Shown: positions 45,401 through 52,710 of the stretch, piece after piece
How the letters are laid out: every line of letters starts with the position of its first letter
Position numbering within the stretch: the stretch's first letter is position 1
Assembly: GCA_035764005.1 (NCBI GenBank)
Contig: DASTZZ010000065.1
Location: 62,001 to 126,000, forward strand
Direction of reading: 5' to 3'
DNA: 64,000 bases
Source of the DNA: Terriglobales bacterium
GTDB taxonomy: Bacteria > Acidobacteriota > Terriglobia > Terriglobales > Acidobacteriaceae
Made by a program: the position numbers and the translations under genes
The notes under the pieces: generated by a model
The model's input: only the letters and a program-made list of their open reading frames with translations
Told to the model about the DNA's origin: nothing
The model's database searches: none

Positions 45401-45837
45401 AGAGCGTCGGCTTCTACGTTGACCGTCTCCTGCGTGTTGCCGACCTTAAAGCCAACGTTCTCTTCCAGCGTCTGGGCCACGTGAATCACGATTCCGGCCC
45501 GAGAGAACTTCTGGAATCCCGGCGCGGTTGCTGCCATCGTGTACTGACCTGCGCCGACGTTGGCGAAGAGAAAATCGCCGCTGGAGTTCGAAACTGTATT
45601 TCGTACCTGGCCGGTGGCGACATTGGTGATGGTGATGCTTGCATTCACCACCGCTGCTCCCGACGGATCGGTTACGGTTCCGGTGATTGAAGCGTTGTCC
45701 TGCGCTCGCGCAGTGCCGGCGAGTATGGCCACCATCGTCATACACGCACACCACGTTGCGAAATGCTTCCAGCTTGGCAGTTTAGTTGTGAAACGGGATA
45801 CCGCGTTGTGAGTCTTATCGGTGAAACGACCCATCAT
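42412..45837 (-). CDS. TonB-dependent outer-membrane receptor with N-terminal carboxypeptidase-regulatory-like domain
   Basis: 1141 residues, the Acidobacteria-typical giant receptor. Signal peptide (CMTMVAILAGTARAQ); a CarboxypepD_reg-like domain at ~47-130 (SITGTVTDPSGAAVVNASIT); plug domain at ~140-260 (NVYLLDGGELNDRG); and a long beta-barrel ending in the aromatic terminus LQLGAKFSF. Such receptors import oligosaccharides or other large substrates using TonB energy. A strong GGAGGG precedes the ATG. It is the first gene of the minus-strand block and is followed by GH3 and esterase genes, so it probably takes up the glycan fragments that they process. Confidence 0.96.
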   Translation of the reverse strand: MMGRFTDKTHNAVSRFTTKLPSWKHFATWCACMTMVAILAGTARAQDNASITGTVTDPSGAAVVNASITITNVATGQVRNTVSNSSGDFLFANVGAGQYTMAATAPGFQKFSRAGIVIHVAQTLEENVGFKVGNTQETVNVEADALQVQSETNEVSSLITGQQVTQLATNGRNVTALAALGMGKSNNLPTYAGPNALTSANGISFNGTRNTHNVYLLDGGELNDRGCGGCFSSLPSIDALSEFQTLDSNYSPDYGIGSGGQITMVIKSGTKNYHGSIWEFNRNEAYQANNYFLNQAGKARPKFRLNIPGGNFGGHIGNNTFFFVNEEWRRQIQGSTPSVATAIPAVNFPTLGQPFTYTVPAGKTTPIVPQTSDPAKLALYAADGLTPGQPFPNNTIPANLIDQNAVREMNAGTFPKANFGTNQYISSIPQVTNVREDVVRLDHNIGSKFQAMGHYLHDAVNQTIYPPLWGNSTYPTVGSAMLNPSWSSTLKLTQTYSPSLLNETSFLWSGNTINLDPIAGPGGSFVQPSGWSQTTFFPAANNFGSRMPEVGLGAPYNIRWSSSYYPWKNSYFGYEPRDDVSWTRGKHSFKFGFSWLHAVKNQELQANTQGTANFGNGSFSKDSYINFLLGDADSFTQLQYLAGKHWVNNNYGFYGNDNWRVTQRLTLNLGLRYDGLPHAFERYNQFSNFVPSLYDRSQPNPMNPDGTLNPATLTSFNGQNFYLNGIREAGVNGFPRGNVQDSFYTFEPRLGFAYNVGGDGKTVIRSGVGIFYERVQGNDVYNAALNPPFAYQPSATNVYFSNPNTSALTGLTTSQTFPSTMTVLGYNYRPPGTAMFSLGVQRQVATSVVAQVQYVGSRGWDQSDDRAINTLPWNDFADRALVVAGQKNANLARIFPGYSSITVEENESNFAYNSFQAGVRMENRHGLTVQLAYTWSHEIDEVSNDLNAVSNPFDLSYDRGSGALDRRHIFNANYVYAIPFFNKSDNKFLQKTLGGWEFSGVTVAQSGTPINIRYTGADVLGLGGGVTNRENVIGPIGLPHTVNAWFTKSSFGDPAPLTFGNARKDAVVGPGLFNFNLALFKNIILTSREEGPRLQLRFESFNTFNHTEFNGIDTGSADGNFGKVTSTYDPRVLQLGAKFSF

Positions 45838-45912
45838 CTTCCCTCCTTGCTCCTAAGGATTGCGGTCGGATAACTGCTTTACTGCTTGGGCCCGAGGAAT
45901 CGAATTTCTTTC

Positions 45913-45932
45913 TTAAGTAATCGTTTACTTAA
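45913..45932. promoter_or_regulatory. LacI-type operator candidate O2
   Basis: TTAAGTAATCGTTTACTTAA: perfect 8-base inverted arms around a central CG, the layout of LacI/GalR-family operators. It lies just downstream of the predicted transcription start of the TonB receptor gene. Confidence 0.7.
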
Positions 45933-45937
45933 AAAAG

Positions 45938-45951
45938 CTGAAACGTTTTAG
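45938..45951. promoter_or_regulatory. LacI-type operator candidate O1 overlapping the -10
   Basis: CTGAAACGTTTTAG: a palindrome with central AAACGTTT and one mismatch pair, very like GalR/PurR/CcpA-class sites. It covers the predicted -10 of the receptor promoter. No lacI gene is in the window. Confidence 0.7.
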
Positions 45952-45974
45952 ACCGTCTGTCCCTGCGTTGTCAA
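45945..45974 (-). promoter_or_regulatory. Sigma70-type promoter of the TonB-receptor block
   Basis: On the minus strand, TTGACA (45969-45974) is separated by 18 bases from TAAAAC (45945-45950), a perfect -35 and a 4/6 -10. Two operator-like palindromes overlap or follow the -10, so repression is expected. Confidence 0.65.
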
Positions 45975-46131
45975 GACTTTCTCGATGGCGGTGGATCTCG
46001 CCTGGTTTGGCTAGTGAAAGCTTTCGTCAGTGAAAGTCAACGCGCGAACCGAGATATTTGGAGCCAGAGAGGTCAGTAAGAGAAAAGGCCGTTTACCGCA
46101 TTGCAGAAATTCTGCATTGCGAAACGAGTTG

Positions 46132-46443
46132 CTATTTGAGGCCGAGATCGCGAAGGCAGTAGCGGATCTCGCTCGCCGCTTCGACGACTTCCATTCCGGG
46201 CTGCACCATCAACTTGCAGGAGAGCGCCTGGCGGGGTGCGCTATCAGGGGATGCTTTGTAGGAGACGCGGCAATACTGGCATTCCTCATTCCAGCAGAAC
46301 CTTCCCATGGCGACGTTGTCGGGAGAGAGGTATTGCAGGGCGCGCAGCAGCATATTGTCTTTCGGAACCTGGAACTCTCTTCCCAAAATCTTGATGGTTA
46401 CAAGTTCATCGAAGGGCCGATAAAGCGCGCCAGGGTTGGACAT
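46132..46443 (-). CDS. Plant-type [2Fe-2S] ferredoxin-like protein
   Basis: 103 residues. The Cys pattern C-WNEE-C-QY-C ... LSC (C-x4-C-x2-C-x17-C) matches a plant-type [2Fe-2S] site. The residues before it (VTIKILGREFQVPKDNMLLRALQYLS) resemble the N-terminal ferredoxin fold of NuoG/HoxU-type subunits. It is small enough to be a free electron carrier. It lies downstream of the kinase gene in the same direction, 63 bases away. No dehydrogenase partner is adjacent. Confidence 0.8.
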   Translation of the reverse strand: MSNPGALYRPFDELVTIKILGREFQVPKDNMLLRALQYLSPDNVAMGRFCWNEECQYCRVSYKASPDSAPRQALSCKLMVQPGMEVVEAASEIRYCLRDLGLK

Positions 46444-46506
46444 GAGCGTGGCTTCATTGTAAACGCGGCGTTAGAGGACCCGAGGGCGAAGCGCAGAGCA
46501 TCACAG

Positions 46507-47760
46507 TTACCTCGGAGGCGAAGCGGACGAAGGACCAGGTCTGTCAGACTCACGCACACTCTCAACGTCACGTTTTTCGCTAAGTTCGCGGCGCACATGC
46601 TTCGCCGGATTGGAAGGAACGTTGACGATGATCGTAGCCCCTCCTGGTAGGTGCTTGCGGTGAGCTCGGTGATGCCGCACGCCATAGAGAGTCACCATGA
46701 CTCCCAGGACAAACGCAGCCGAGGACGCCAATATGGCTCCTCTTTTGGTTCTGAGCCAGAGCGCTGGGCGTGCTGGTCCGCTGACCGAGCGCTCGGCTGC
46801 TCTGGTGTTTGCGGCAGTAGCCTGCGAGGCCTTAATCGCGGGTAGTTGTTTGGTCGCAATCGGAGCTGCCTGGGCCAGGGCGACTGCCTGCGTCCGCTGA
46901 AGAGCACCATTCGATGCGGCCATAGCTGCCGCCTGCTTGCCTGCCTGCAAGGATGAGGACGAGAAATTCTCCAGGTCAGCAGCCAGTTCGGCTGCTGTCT
47001 GGTATCTATCCCCAGTTTTCTTTTCCAGACAGCGGGTGATCACGGCGCTCATCCCTGGATCGATCTGTGCGTGAAGATCACAAGGTGGGGGCGGTGTTTC
47101 GTTGATGATTTTGTAGATGACGGTCGCTACGGTGTCGCCTCCGAACGGACGCGCTCCAGTGACCATCTCATAGAGGATGACGCCAAAGCTGAACAGATCA
47201 GATCGGCCGTCGACCGCATGGCCCATTACCTGCTCCGGGGACATGTAATAAGGAGTACCGAAAACCTGCCCGGTTCGCGTGAGCGTGCCGACCGATTTCG
47301 AGATGCCAAAATCCATGATCTTTGCCAGCTTCTGACGCGTGATCATGATGTTCGCCGGCTTGATGTCGCGGTGCACGACGTCCATTGAGTGGGCATACTC
47401 GAGACCGGTTGCGACCTGCCTCGCGATCTCGATGATTTGCTCAGTCGGAATACGATGCGTTTCTGCCATCAAGGATTGGAGTGTCTCGCCTTCGAGATAT
47501 TCCATCGCTATGTAGAAGAGACCATCGCACTCGCCGGCGTCATGAATGGTGACAATGTTGGGATGGTTCATCTGACCGGCTGCGTGAGCTTCATTGCGGA
47601 AGCGACGCAGCAGTTCATCGCGCTCGATGGCATCGACATCGAGGCGCGTTGTCTTGAGGGCGACCGTGCGTCCAATCGTAGGATCGATTGCGCGATAGAC
47701 GACGCCCATCGCTCCGCGTCCTAATTCGCCGATGATTTCGTAACGTCCAACCTTATCCAT
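46507..47760 (-). CDS. Membrane-anchored Ser/Thr protein kinase (PknB type)
   Basis: 417 residues. Kinase domain at ~5-270 with Gly loop GELGRGAMGVVYRA, VALK Lys, catalytic HRDIKPANIM, DFGISK and PYYMSPEQVMGHAVDGRSDLFSFGV. A Gln/Ala-rich juxtamembrane linker follows, then one membrane helix (AILASSAAFVLGVMVTLYGV, ~350-370) and a short basic periplasmic tail without PASTA repeats. It is a Hanks-type kinase that phosphorylates cytoplasmic targets. All catalytic residues are intact. ATG 47760. Targets are unknown; the next gene on the strand is the [2Fe-2S] protein. Confidence 0.96.
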   Translation of the reverse strand: MDKVGRYEIIGELGRGAMGVVYRAIDPTIGRTVALKTTRLDVDAIERDELLRRFRNEAHAAGQMNHPNIVTIHDAGECDGLFYIAMEYLEGETLQSLMAETHRIPTEQIIEIARQVATGLEYAHSMDVVHRDIKPANIMITRQKLAKIMDFGISKSVGTLTRTGQVFGTPYYMSPEQVMGHAVDGRSDLFSFGVILYEMVTGARPFGGDTVATVIYKIINETPPPPCDLHAQIDPGMSAVITRCLEKKTGDRYQTAAELAADLENFSSSSLQAGKQAAAMAASNGALQRTQAVALAQAAPIATKQLPAIKASQATAANTRAAERSVSGPARPALWLRTKRGAILASSAAFVLGVMVTLYGVRHHRAHRKHLPGGATIIVNVPSNPAKHVRRELSEKRDVESVRESDRPGPSSASPPR

Positions 47761-47860
47761 TGCGCTCTAACGCGGAAAATAGCGCAACATAGCCCTAAAT
47801 GCGATCAAAATGCATGGCGCGTGGGTTACTAAGGAAGTAATACGACCTTGCCCGCACCGT

Positions 47861-48793
47861 CTACGCCTGCTGTTTTAAGAGCTTCTCGACTTCAGAACGT
47901 TGGGGCATCGACGGGGCTGTTCCCGGACGAGTCACGGAAATTCCCGCGACGGCGCAGCCGAAACGCGCGGCGGCAACGATATCCATGCCTTCGGCGAGCG
48001 CGACCGCGAAGCCGCCGCTGAAGGCATCTCCTGCTCCCGTCGTTTCCACCACAGGTCCAGCATTGAAAGCTGGAATGTGCTGCATGAGGCGAGCATTTTT
48101 CACCAGTGCGCCCTGGGCGCCCAACGTGATCACCGCGTTTCGTGCGCCACGCCGCAGCAAGGCTTCTGCTGCAAGGTTCGCATCGGCAAGGCTGCTGACC
48201 TCTATTCCCGTGAGTGCGCCGGCCTCGGTCTCGTTAGGGATCAAGTAATCGCAAAGCGGATAAATGCTGGAAGGCAGCTCGTGCGCGGGTGCGGGATTGA
48301 GGATCGTCGGCACGCTCCGCTTACGTGCCAGACGGAGCCCGTGCTCGACAACTCCAATCGGCAACTCGAGTTGGGTGAGGAAAATTGCGGAAGAGGCAAT
48401 CGCCTTCTCCGCCCGGCTGACCTCGTCTTTACTCAGGTGGAAGCACGCTCCCGGAACCACCACGATCGCATTCTCACCTTTGAGTTCATCGATGATGATC
48501 GCTGCACTGCCGGTGGCAAGCTCGGCAGACTGGAAGACGAATTCGGTATCGATGCCTTCTGCTTTGTATGTCTGCAGCGCGAGTTCGCCGAAAGTATCCT
48601 GTCCTAACTTGGTAATGAAAACGACGTCTGAGCCAAGCCGCGCGGCTGCGACCGCCTGATTGGAGCCTTTGCCGCCAGGCCCAAGCGCGAACGATGCTCC
48701 CATCACCGTTTCTCCCCAGCGCGGGAAGCGCGGCGTGCGAAACGCCAGATCGGCGACGTAGCTTCCCATGACTGCGACGCGGCTTCGAGCCAT
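47861..48793 (-). CDS. rbsK: Ribokinase (PfkB family)
   Basis: 310 residues. PfkB signature 1 GGKGSNQAVAAARLGSDVVF near residue 42 and signature 2 with catalytic Asp ETTGAGDAFSGGFAVAL near residue 250. VMGSYVADLAFRTPRFP replaces the usual V-GS-x-N-D opening (Ala for Asn), so specificity for ribose is likely but not certain; adenosine or other sugars are possible. It phosphorylates ribose to ribose-5-phosphate using ATP in the cytoplasm. No ribose transporter is nearby. The start is ATG 48793. Confidence 0.88.
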   Translation of the reverse strand: MARSRVAVMGSYVADLAFRTPRFPRWGETVMGASFALGPGGKGSNQAVAAARLGSDVVFITKLGQDTFGELALQTYKAEGIDTEFVFQSAELATGSAAIIIDELKGENAIVVVPGACFHLSKDEVSRAEKAIASSAIFLTQLELPIGVVEHGLRLARKRSVPTILNPAPAHELPSSIYPLCDYLIPNETEAGALTGIEVSSLADANLAAEALLRRGARNAVITLGAQGALVKNARLMQHIPAFNAGPVVETTGAGDAFSGGFAVALAEGMDIVAAARFGCAVAGISVTRPGTAPSMPQRSEVEKLLKQQA

Positions 48794-48873
48794 CTCAGCA
48801 GTATCGTACGAACCGGGAACTGGTGCCGGGCGGAATCACCGGTAATGCAGCAGTGCGGCCGACACTCTGGAAA

Positions 48874-49242
48874 CTATTCTTTCGCTGTTGCTGCAAGCTC
48901 CGGCTGGCTTTTCGCCGCATAGGCATCCAGCACGCGGGCGCTGTAGACCAGCGCGGCTCCGGCGTTAAGGGCGACGGCGACACCTAACGCTTCAGCGATT
49001 TCTTCCTTGCTGGCTCCGGCTTTCATCGCCGCTGAGGTGTGGACCGTGATGCATCCATCGCAGCGAGTAGTAACGGCGACTGCCAGCGCGATGAGTTGTC
49101 GTGTTTTTTCATCGAGGTGATTGGTCTTCTGCCCGGCATCGCTGAGAGTTCGGTAGCCGCGCACTGTGTCGGGACTAAGTTGTCCCAATTTTCCGATCGT
49201 ATTCAGCAGTTCGGCGAGATACGCGTTCCAATCCATCATCAT
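48874..49242 (-). CDS. AhpD/carboxymuconolactone decarboxylase-family protein
   Basis: 122 residues. The AhpD-like motif TTRCDGCITVHTSAAMKAG (C-x-x-C-x3-H) is intact, followed by ASKEEIAEALGVAVALNAGAALVYSARVLDAY. Family members are thioredoxin-like alkylhydroperoxidases or lactone decarboxylases; this short stand-alone version with both Cys is more likely a peroxidase-type antioxidant. It starts from three consecutive ATG codons (49242). Transcribed with the ribokinase direction, 80 bases upstream of it. The neighbourhood gives no substrate clue. Confidence 0.9.
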   Translation of the reverse strand: MMMDWNAYLAELLNTIGKLGQLSPDTVRGYRTLSDAGQKTNHLDEKTRQLIALAVAVTTRCDGCITVHTSAAMKAGASKEEIAEALGVAVALNAGAALVYSARVLDAYAAKSQPELAATAKE

Positions 49243-49329
49243 GGGAATTTCGCTCCAGTCAGAGGAGTCTATCTGTTAAGACTGGAGCGCGTCTGCATCT
49301 TTCTCGACTAGTCCCGCGATTTTGTTGAT

Positions 49330-50076
49330 CTACGAGCCCGTGCCGTTCTGCACGCTGGTGGCGTGATTGTGTTCGAAGGTGACTTTCACCGGATGGCCGT
49401 TGTTGTCATAGTCGAGTGTGCGATTGCCGTACTCCCCACCACTCCCTTGCGGAATGCCGACGCCGAGAGCCATCGAAACCTGCAGCTCATTCATCCCTTG
49501 CTTTGCCTGATGCTGGCTGATGGCGCTCCACACGTCGGCAGGCCAATGCTTGTATAACTCATGCGGATCGTCGAAGTAGAAGATGTCATTGATGTAAAGC
49601 GTGTAATCACCGCCGCGATTGCCGCCGATCGGCGCGGAGTACATCTTCTTGTCATCTGGTCGATGGAAGACTGCTAAGACCTGCTCCTCGCGAACGCGAA
49701 CTCCGGGAGCTATCTCCTCAGCCTTGGCGTTCGGCGACGTCGCCTGAATCACATTCGTGATCTGCAGCTTGTCGAGCGGAGGCAGCAGGCCGGCGGGATG
49801 TTTGAAGTCTACTCGCCCAGAGCTATACGGATAGAAGTAAACCTGATTGCCCGCTTTCAGCCAGACCGTTTTGCCATCCAACGCTTCCTTCGAGGACTTC
49901 AGATCATAGGCGTGAACCTGCGTGGGAACCACGTAATTGTCTGCGCTGAAGTTTGGATTCGGCGTCGCTTGCTTCGGAGCCGGCGCCGGCGCGTTCCGCT
50001 CGCGATAGATGAGAAAAATGCGGATGCCAACCAATGCGACAAAGACGAGCAGGATGATCTGAATCCGTCTAGACAT
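49330..50076 (-). CDS. Membrane-anchored protein of unknown function
   Basis: 248 residues. An N-terminal uncleaved-looking helix (IQIILLVFVALVGIRIFLIY) follows MSRR, then a Pro/Ala-rich stretch (APAPAPKQATPNP) and a soluble domain of ~190 residues facing the periplasm. The domain has several aromatic/Gly motifs (VWLKAGNQVYFYPYSSGRVDF, GGDYTLYINDIFYFDDPHELY, WSAISQHQAKQGMNELQVSMALGVG). The last of these resembles a small 'tri-helical' outer-membrane-assembly-like pattern (BamE/SmpA type), but weakly. I do not recognise a family. It lies 40 bases downstream of the dienelactone hydrolase gene. Confidence 0.75.
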   Translation of the reverse strand: MSRRIQIILLVFVALVGIRIFLIYRERNAPAPAPKQATPNPNFSADNYVVPTQVHAYDLKSSKEALDGKTVWLKAGNQVYFYPYSSGRVDFKHPAGLLPPLDKLQITNVIQATSPNAKAEEIAPGVRVREEQVLAVFHRPDDKKMYSAPIGGNRGGDYTLYINDIFYFDDPHELYKHWPADVWSAISQHQAKQGMNELQVSMALGVGIPQGSGGEYGNRTLDYDNNGHPVKVTFEHNHATSVQNGTGS

Positions 50077-50115
50077 AGCGAGCCTTGAATTGTACAGAAC
50101 CGAGCGCGTGGGCTG

Positions 50116-50877
50116 TCACGCCGGCGAGCTTTCTCCGAAGTTGCTGCGGAACAGTTGAATCATGTCGGAGAAGGCTGAATCGGCAGATGGCGGATCGTAC
50201 CGCGGACCTTCGTCGCGCATGAACGCGTGCTCCGCCGGATACAGCTTCACACGATACTTCACTCCGCCTTCCTGCAGAGCGGCACGAATCTTCTCATGTC
50301 CTTCTTTGGGAACGTGCGGATCGGCTTCGCCAAAGATCATCAGCAGCTCGCCTTTGATCTCCTTGGTCCGTTGCAGCGAGCCGGCATCCTCCTCTTTACC
50401 CAGTCTCCCATCGTGAATTCCTGTTCCATAAAAGCAGACTGTAGCTCGAACATCGGGCTGCAAGGCAGCGCGGAACGCAAGGTGTCCGCCGATGCAGAAG
50501 CCGGCCGCAGCCAACTTTGCGGGACTCACTATCGGATGCTGCGCGAGAAAGTCCAGGACGGCGCGGCAGTCGCTATCGAAGTCCTGAACGGAAGTCCTTG
50601 AGGTGTCGGCGAGGCCGCGAGTTCTGCCGGAATCGTCGAAGGGCAGGGCAGTGCCCGGTGCTTCAATGCGGTGATAGATTTCCGGCGCCGCGACTACGAA
50701 TCCATATCCCGCCAGACGCACGCAGGCGCGCAGCATCGGCGGCGTAAGCTGAAAGATGTCGGAATAAAAAATGACGCCGGGAAACCTGCTTTTGCTCTCC
50801 GTGCGCGGCGTTGCCACAAACATTCGCAGAGGAGAGTTATCGACAGTGATATCAGTGAAAGTAGCGCTGACTTGCAT
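50116..50877 (-). CDS. Dienelactone hydrolase-family protein
   Basis: 253 residues, alpha/beta-hydrolase. Nucleophile Cys in AAGFCIGGHLAFRAAL (about residue 124), Asp in IFGEADPHVPKEG and His in YPAEHAFMRDEG complete the Cys-Asp-His triad typical of DLH. No signal peptide. DLH proteins open dienelactone rings in aromatic breakdown, but many relatives have other esterase roles. It is divergent from the zinc alcohol dehydrogenase gene, with 50 bases between. Same direction and close to the membrane protein downstream. Confidence 0.92.
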   Translation of the reverse strand: MQVSATFTDITVDNSPLRMFVATPRTESKSRFPGVIFYSDIFQLTPPMLRACVRLAGYGFVVAAPEIYHRIEAPGTALPFDDSGRTRGLADTSRTSVQDFDSDCRAVLDFLAQHPIVSPAKLAAAGFCIGGHLAFRAALQPDVRATVCFYGTGIHDGRLGKEEDAGSLQRTKEIKGELLMIFGEADPHVPKEGHEKIRAALQEGGVKYRVKLYPAEHAFMRDEGPRYDPPSADSAFSDMIQLFRSNFGESSPA

Positions 50878-50927
50878 TTACATTTGATTAGAACTCACGT
50901 GTGGCTGATTGAGCAAAGGTCCGCGCA

Positions 50928-51938
50928 ATGAGAGCGATGGTTCTCCCACATCCGGGCTCCATCGCAACACATCCGCTTGCCCAGCGTGATCTTCCGGAGC
51001 CGCTGCCGGAACGGGATGAAGTGCTCATTCAGGTGAGTGCCTGCGGTGTTTGCCGCACCGATCTTCACGTAGTGGAAGGCGATCTCCCGCCAAAGCTGAC
51101 GAATGTTGTGCCCGGGCATCAGGTAGTCGGGCGAGTAGTTCGGTCAGGCGCCGAGGCAAACAGGTACGCGACAGGCGCTCGCGTTGGTGTGCCATGGCTG
51201 CATCGCACTTGTGGAGTTTGCGAGTTCTGCACGCGCGGACGCGAGAATCTTTGTCCGAATGCTCTCTTCACCGGTTGGACGGTGAATGGCGGCTACGCCG
51301 AATTCATCGTCGCTCCGGAAAAGTTCGTTTATCCCATTCCGGAACAGTTCAGCGATCTGGCTGCAGCTCCGCTGCTCTGTGCCGGGATCATCGGCTTTCG
51401 CTCCCTGCGTCTGGCCGAACTTCAGCCAGCAGATACTCTGGGCATTTATGGATTTGGAGCGGCGGGGCACGTCTGCATTCAGGTTGCGCGGCATCTGGGT
51501 TATCGCGTGTTGGTCTGCACCCGCGAGGAGAAGCATCGCAAATTGGCAGCGGAACTTGGAGCTGAATGGGTTGGGGGAGCATATGACGATCCTCCGACAC
51601 CGCTGAATGCCGCGATCATCTTCGCGCCGGCAGGTGAACTCGTGCCTGCAGCGCTAAAGAATCTGAAGCGCGGTGGCACCTTGGTTTTGGGTGGAATTCA
51701 CATGAGCGACATTCCTTCGTTCTCCTACGATCTTCTTTATTGGGAGCGGCGCATCCGCAGTGTGGCGAACAACACGCGTCAGGACGGAATCGACTTCCTG
51801 CGCATCGCCGCCGAGATTCCGATTCACACGCAAGTGCAGACATTCAGACTCGAACAGGCGAACGAAGCTCTCGAAGCCCTGAAGAACGATGGAATCCGCG
51901 GCGCTGGAGTGCTGACAATTCAGAAGGGGAAGAACTGA
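50928..51938 (+). CDS. Zinc-dependent medium-chain alcohol dehydrogenase
   Basis: 336 residues. Catalytic-zinc Cys and His in [17 protein letters not shown] and [11 protein letters not shown]; structural-zinc loop [20 protein letters not shown] (four Cys); NAD(P)-binding [20 protein letters not shown]. Length and motifs match the MDR family. It should oxidise or reduce an alcohol/aldehyde pair. A TTG-started 47-residue membrane protein follows with no gap. Physiological substrate unknown. Confidence 0.94.
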   Translation: MRAMVLPHPGSIATHPLAQRDLPEPLPERDEVLIQVSACGVCRTDLHVVEGDLPPKLTNVVPGHQVVGRVVRSGAEANRYATGARVGVPWLHRTCGVCEFCTRGRENLCPNALFTGWTVNGGYAEFIVAPEKFVYPIPEQFSDLAAAPLLCAGIIGFRSLRLAELQPADTLGIYGFGAAGHVCIQVARHLGYRVLVCTREEKHRKLAAELGAEWVGGAYDDPPTPLNAAIIFAPAGELVPAALKNLKRGGTLVLGGIHMSDIPSFSYDLLYWERRIRSVANNTRQDGIDFLRIAAEIPIHTQVQTFRLEQANEALEALKNDGIRGAGVLTIQKGKN

Positions 51939-52082
51939 TTGGAACGAAAAATCTTTTGGGCGATTTTCATTATCCTGAGCCTGATTGCAGACTTCGCGCT
52001 TCCACTCGTCTGGGGAATCATCGCGACTATCCCGCTTCTCTTTGTGAGTTGGTGGATCGCCTACCGCAGCGGCTGGTTCTGA
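51939..52082 (+). CDS. 47-residue small membrane protein
   Basis: TTG at 51939 directly follows the dehydrogenase TGA, with AGGGGAAG upstream inside that gene. The product is MERKIFWAIFIILSLIADF followed by ALPLVWGIIATIPLLFVSWW and a short IAYRSGWF tail: two membrane helices with a Trp-rich end. Composition is clearly protein-like and the frame ends cleanly in TGA. Its 3' end overlaps the convergent gluconokinase gene by 22 bases. Function unknown; possibly regulates or anchors the neighbouring enzyme. Confidence 0.7.
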   Translation: MERKIFWAIFIILSLIADFALPLVWGIIATIPLLFVSWWIAYRSGWF

Positions 52083-52585
52083 TCCGAACCCGCTTCGACT
52101 TCGCGCGTCGCTAATCTGCGGCGAATCTCAGTAACGATTTGATCAGGCGCTTGCGCGATGTCGATGAAAATTGCATCTCCTGGCTCTTCGAGATCGGCAA
52201 ACTGGCTTGATAACATCTGTGGCTTCATGAAGTGACCATGTCGCTGGACAAGGCGAGTGTAGATCAGCTCAGGACTCCCTTTTAGATAGGCGATTATTGC
52301 CGGCACGCCGGCTGTAAGGAGATCGCGATAGCTCTGCTTTAGTGCGGAACAGGCGAGTACTGCGTTCTGTCCCGAATTGGTCCAGCCCTCGATGGCATGT
52401 CGCATGGCAAACAGCCAGGGCTCGCGGTCAGCATCGGTGAGAGGCACGCCATGAGTCATCTTCTCGATGTTGGCGGCGGGATGGAATTGGTCTGCATCGG
52501 CGAAGATGCAATGGAGCGATTCGGCGAGCATGCTGCCAATCAGCGTTTTGCCGGAACCAGCCACTCCCATGACCAGGATGAGCAT
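52061..52585 (-). CDS. gntK: Gluconokinase
   Basis: 174 residues from ATG 52585 (MLILVMGVAGSGKTLIGSML). Walker A GVAGSGKT; DADQFHPAANIEKM and GVPLTDADREPWL, the hallmark gluconate-binding and lid motifs; ACSALKQSYRDLL. It phosphorylates gluconate to 6-phosphogluconate. A frame extension of 12 codons upstream reaches the repeat-rich gap and is not believed. It runs toward the alcohol dehydrogenase and away from the phosphoketolase operon, placing gluconate entry and pentose-phosphate cleavage side by side. Confidence 0.95.
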   Translation of the reverse strand: MLILVMGVAGSGKTLIGSMLAESLHCIFADADQFHPAANIEKMTHGVPLTDADREPWLFAMRHAIEGWTNSGQNAVLACSALKQSYRDLLTAGVPAIIAYLKGSPELIYTRLVQRHGHFMKPQMLSSQFADLEEPGDAIFIDIAQAPDQIVTEIRRRLATREVEAGSDQNQPLR

Positions 52586-52604
52586 GCTGCAAATGTAAGC
52601 TGCG

Positions 52605-52648
52605 GTCCACCTAGTCCACAAAGTCCATGTAGGTCCACAGACTCCACA
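52605..52648. repeat. Short GTCCAC direct-repeat tract
   Basis: GTCCAC (or GTCCAT/CTCCAC) recurs about five times in 44 bases in the divergent gntK-xfp gap. It is a simple tract and no protein gene is present. Confidence 0.6.
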
Positions 52649-52710
52649 TAGCGTGACCGTGAAATGCGTTGACCCGAAACGAGTATCCTGAACACAGCGG
52701 AGGATTGCAC

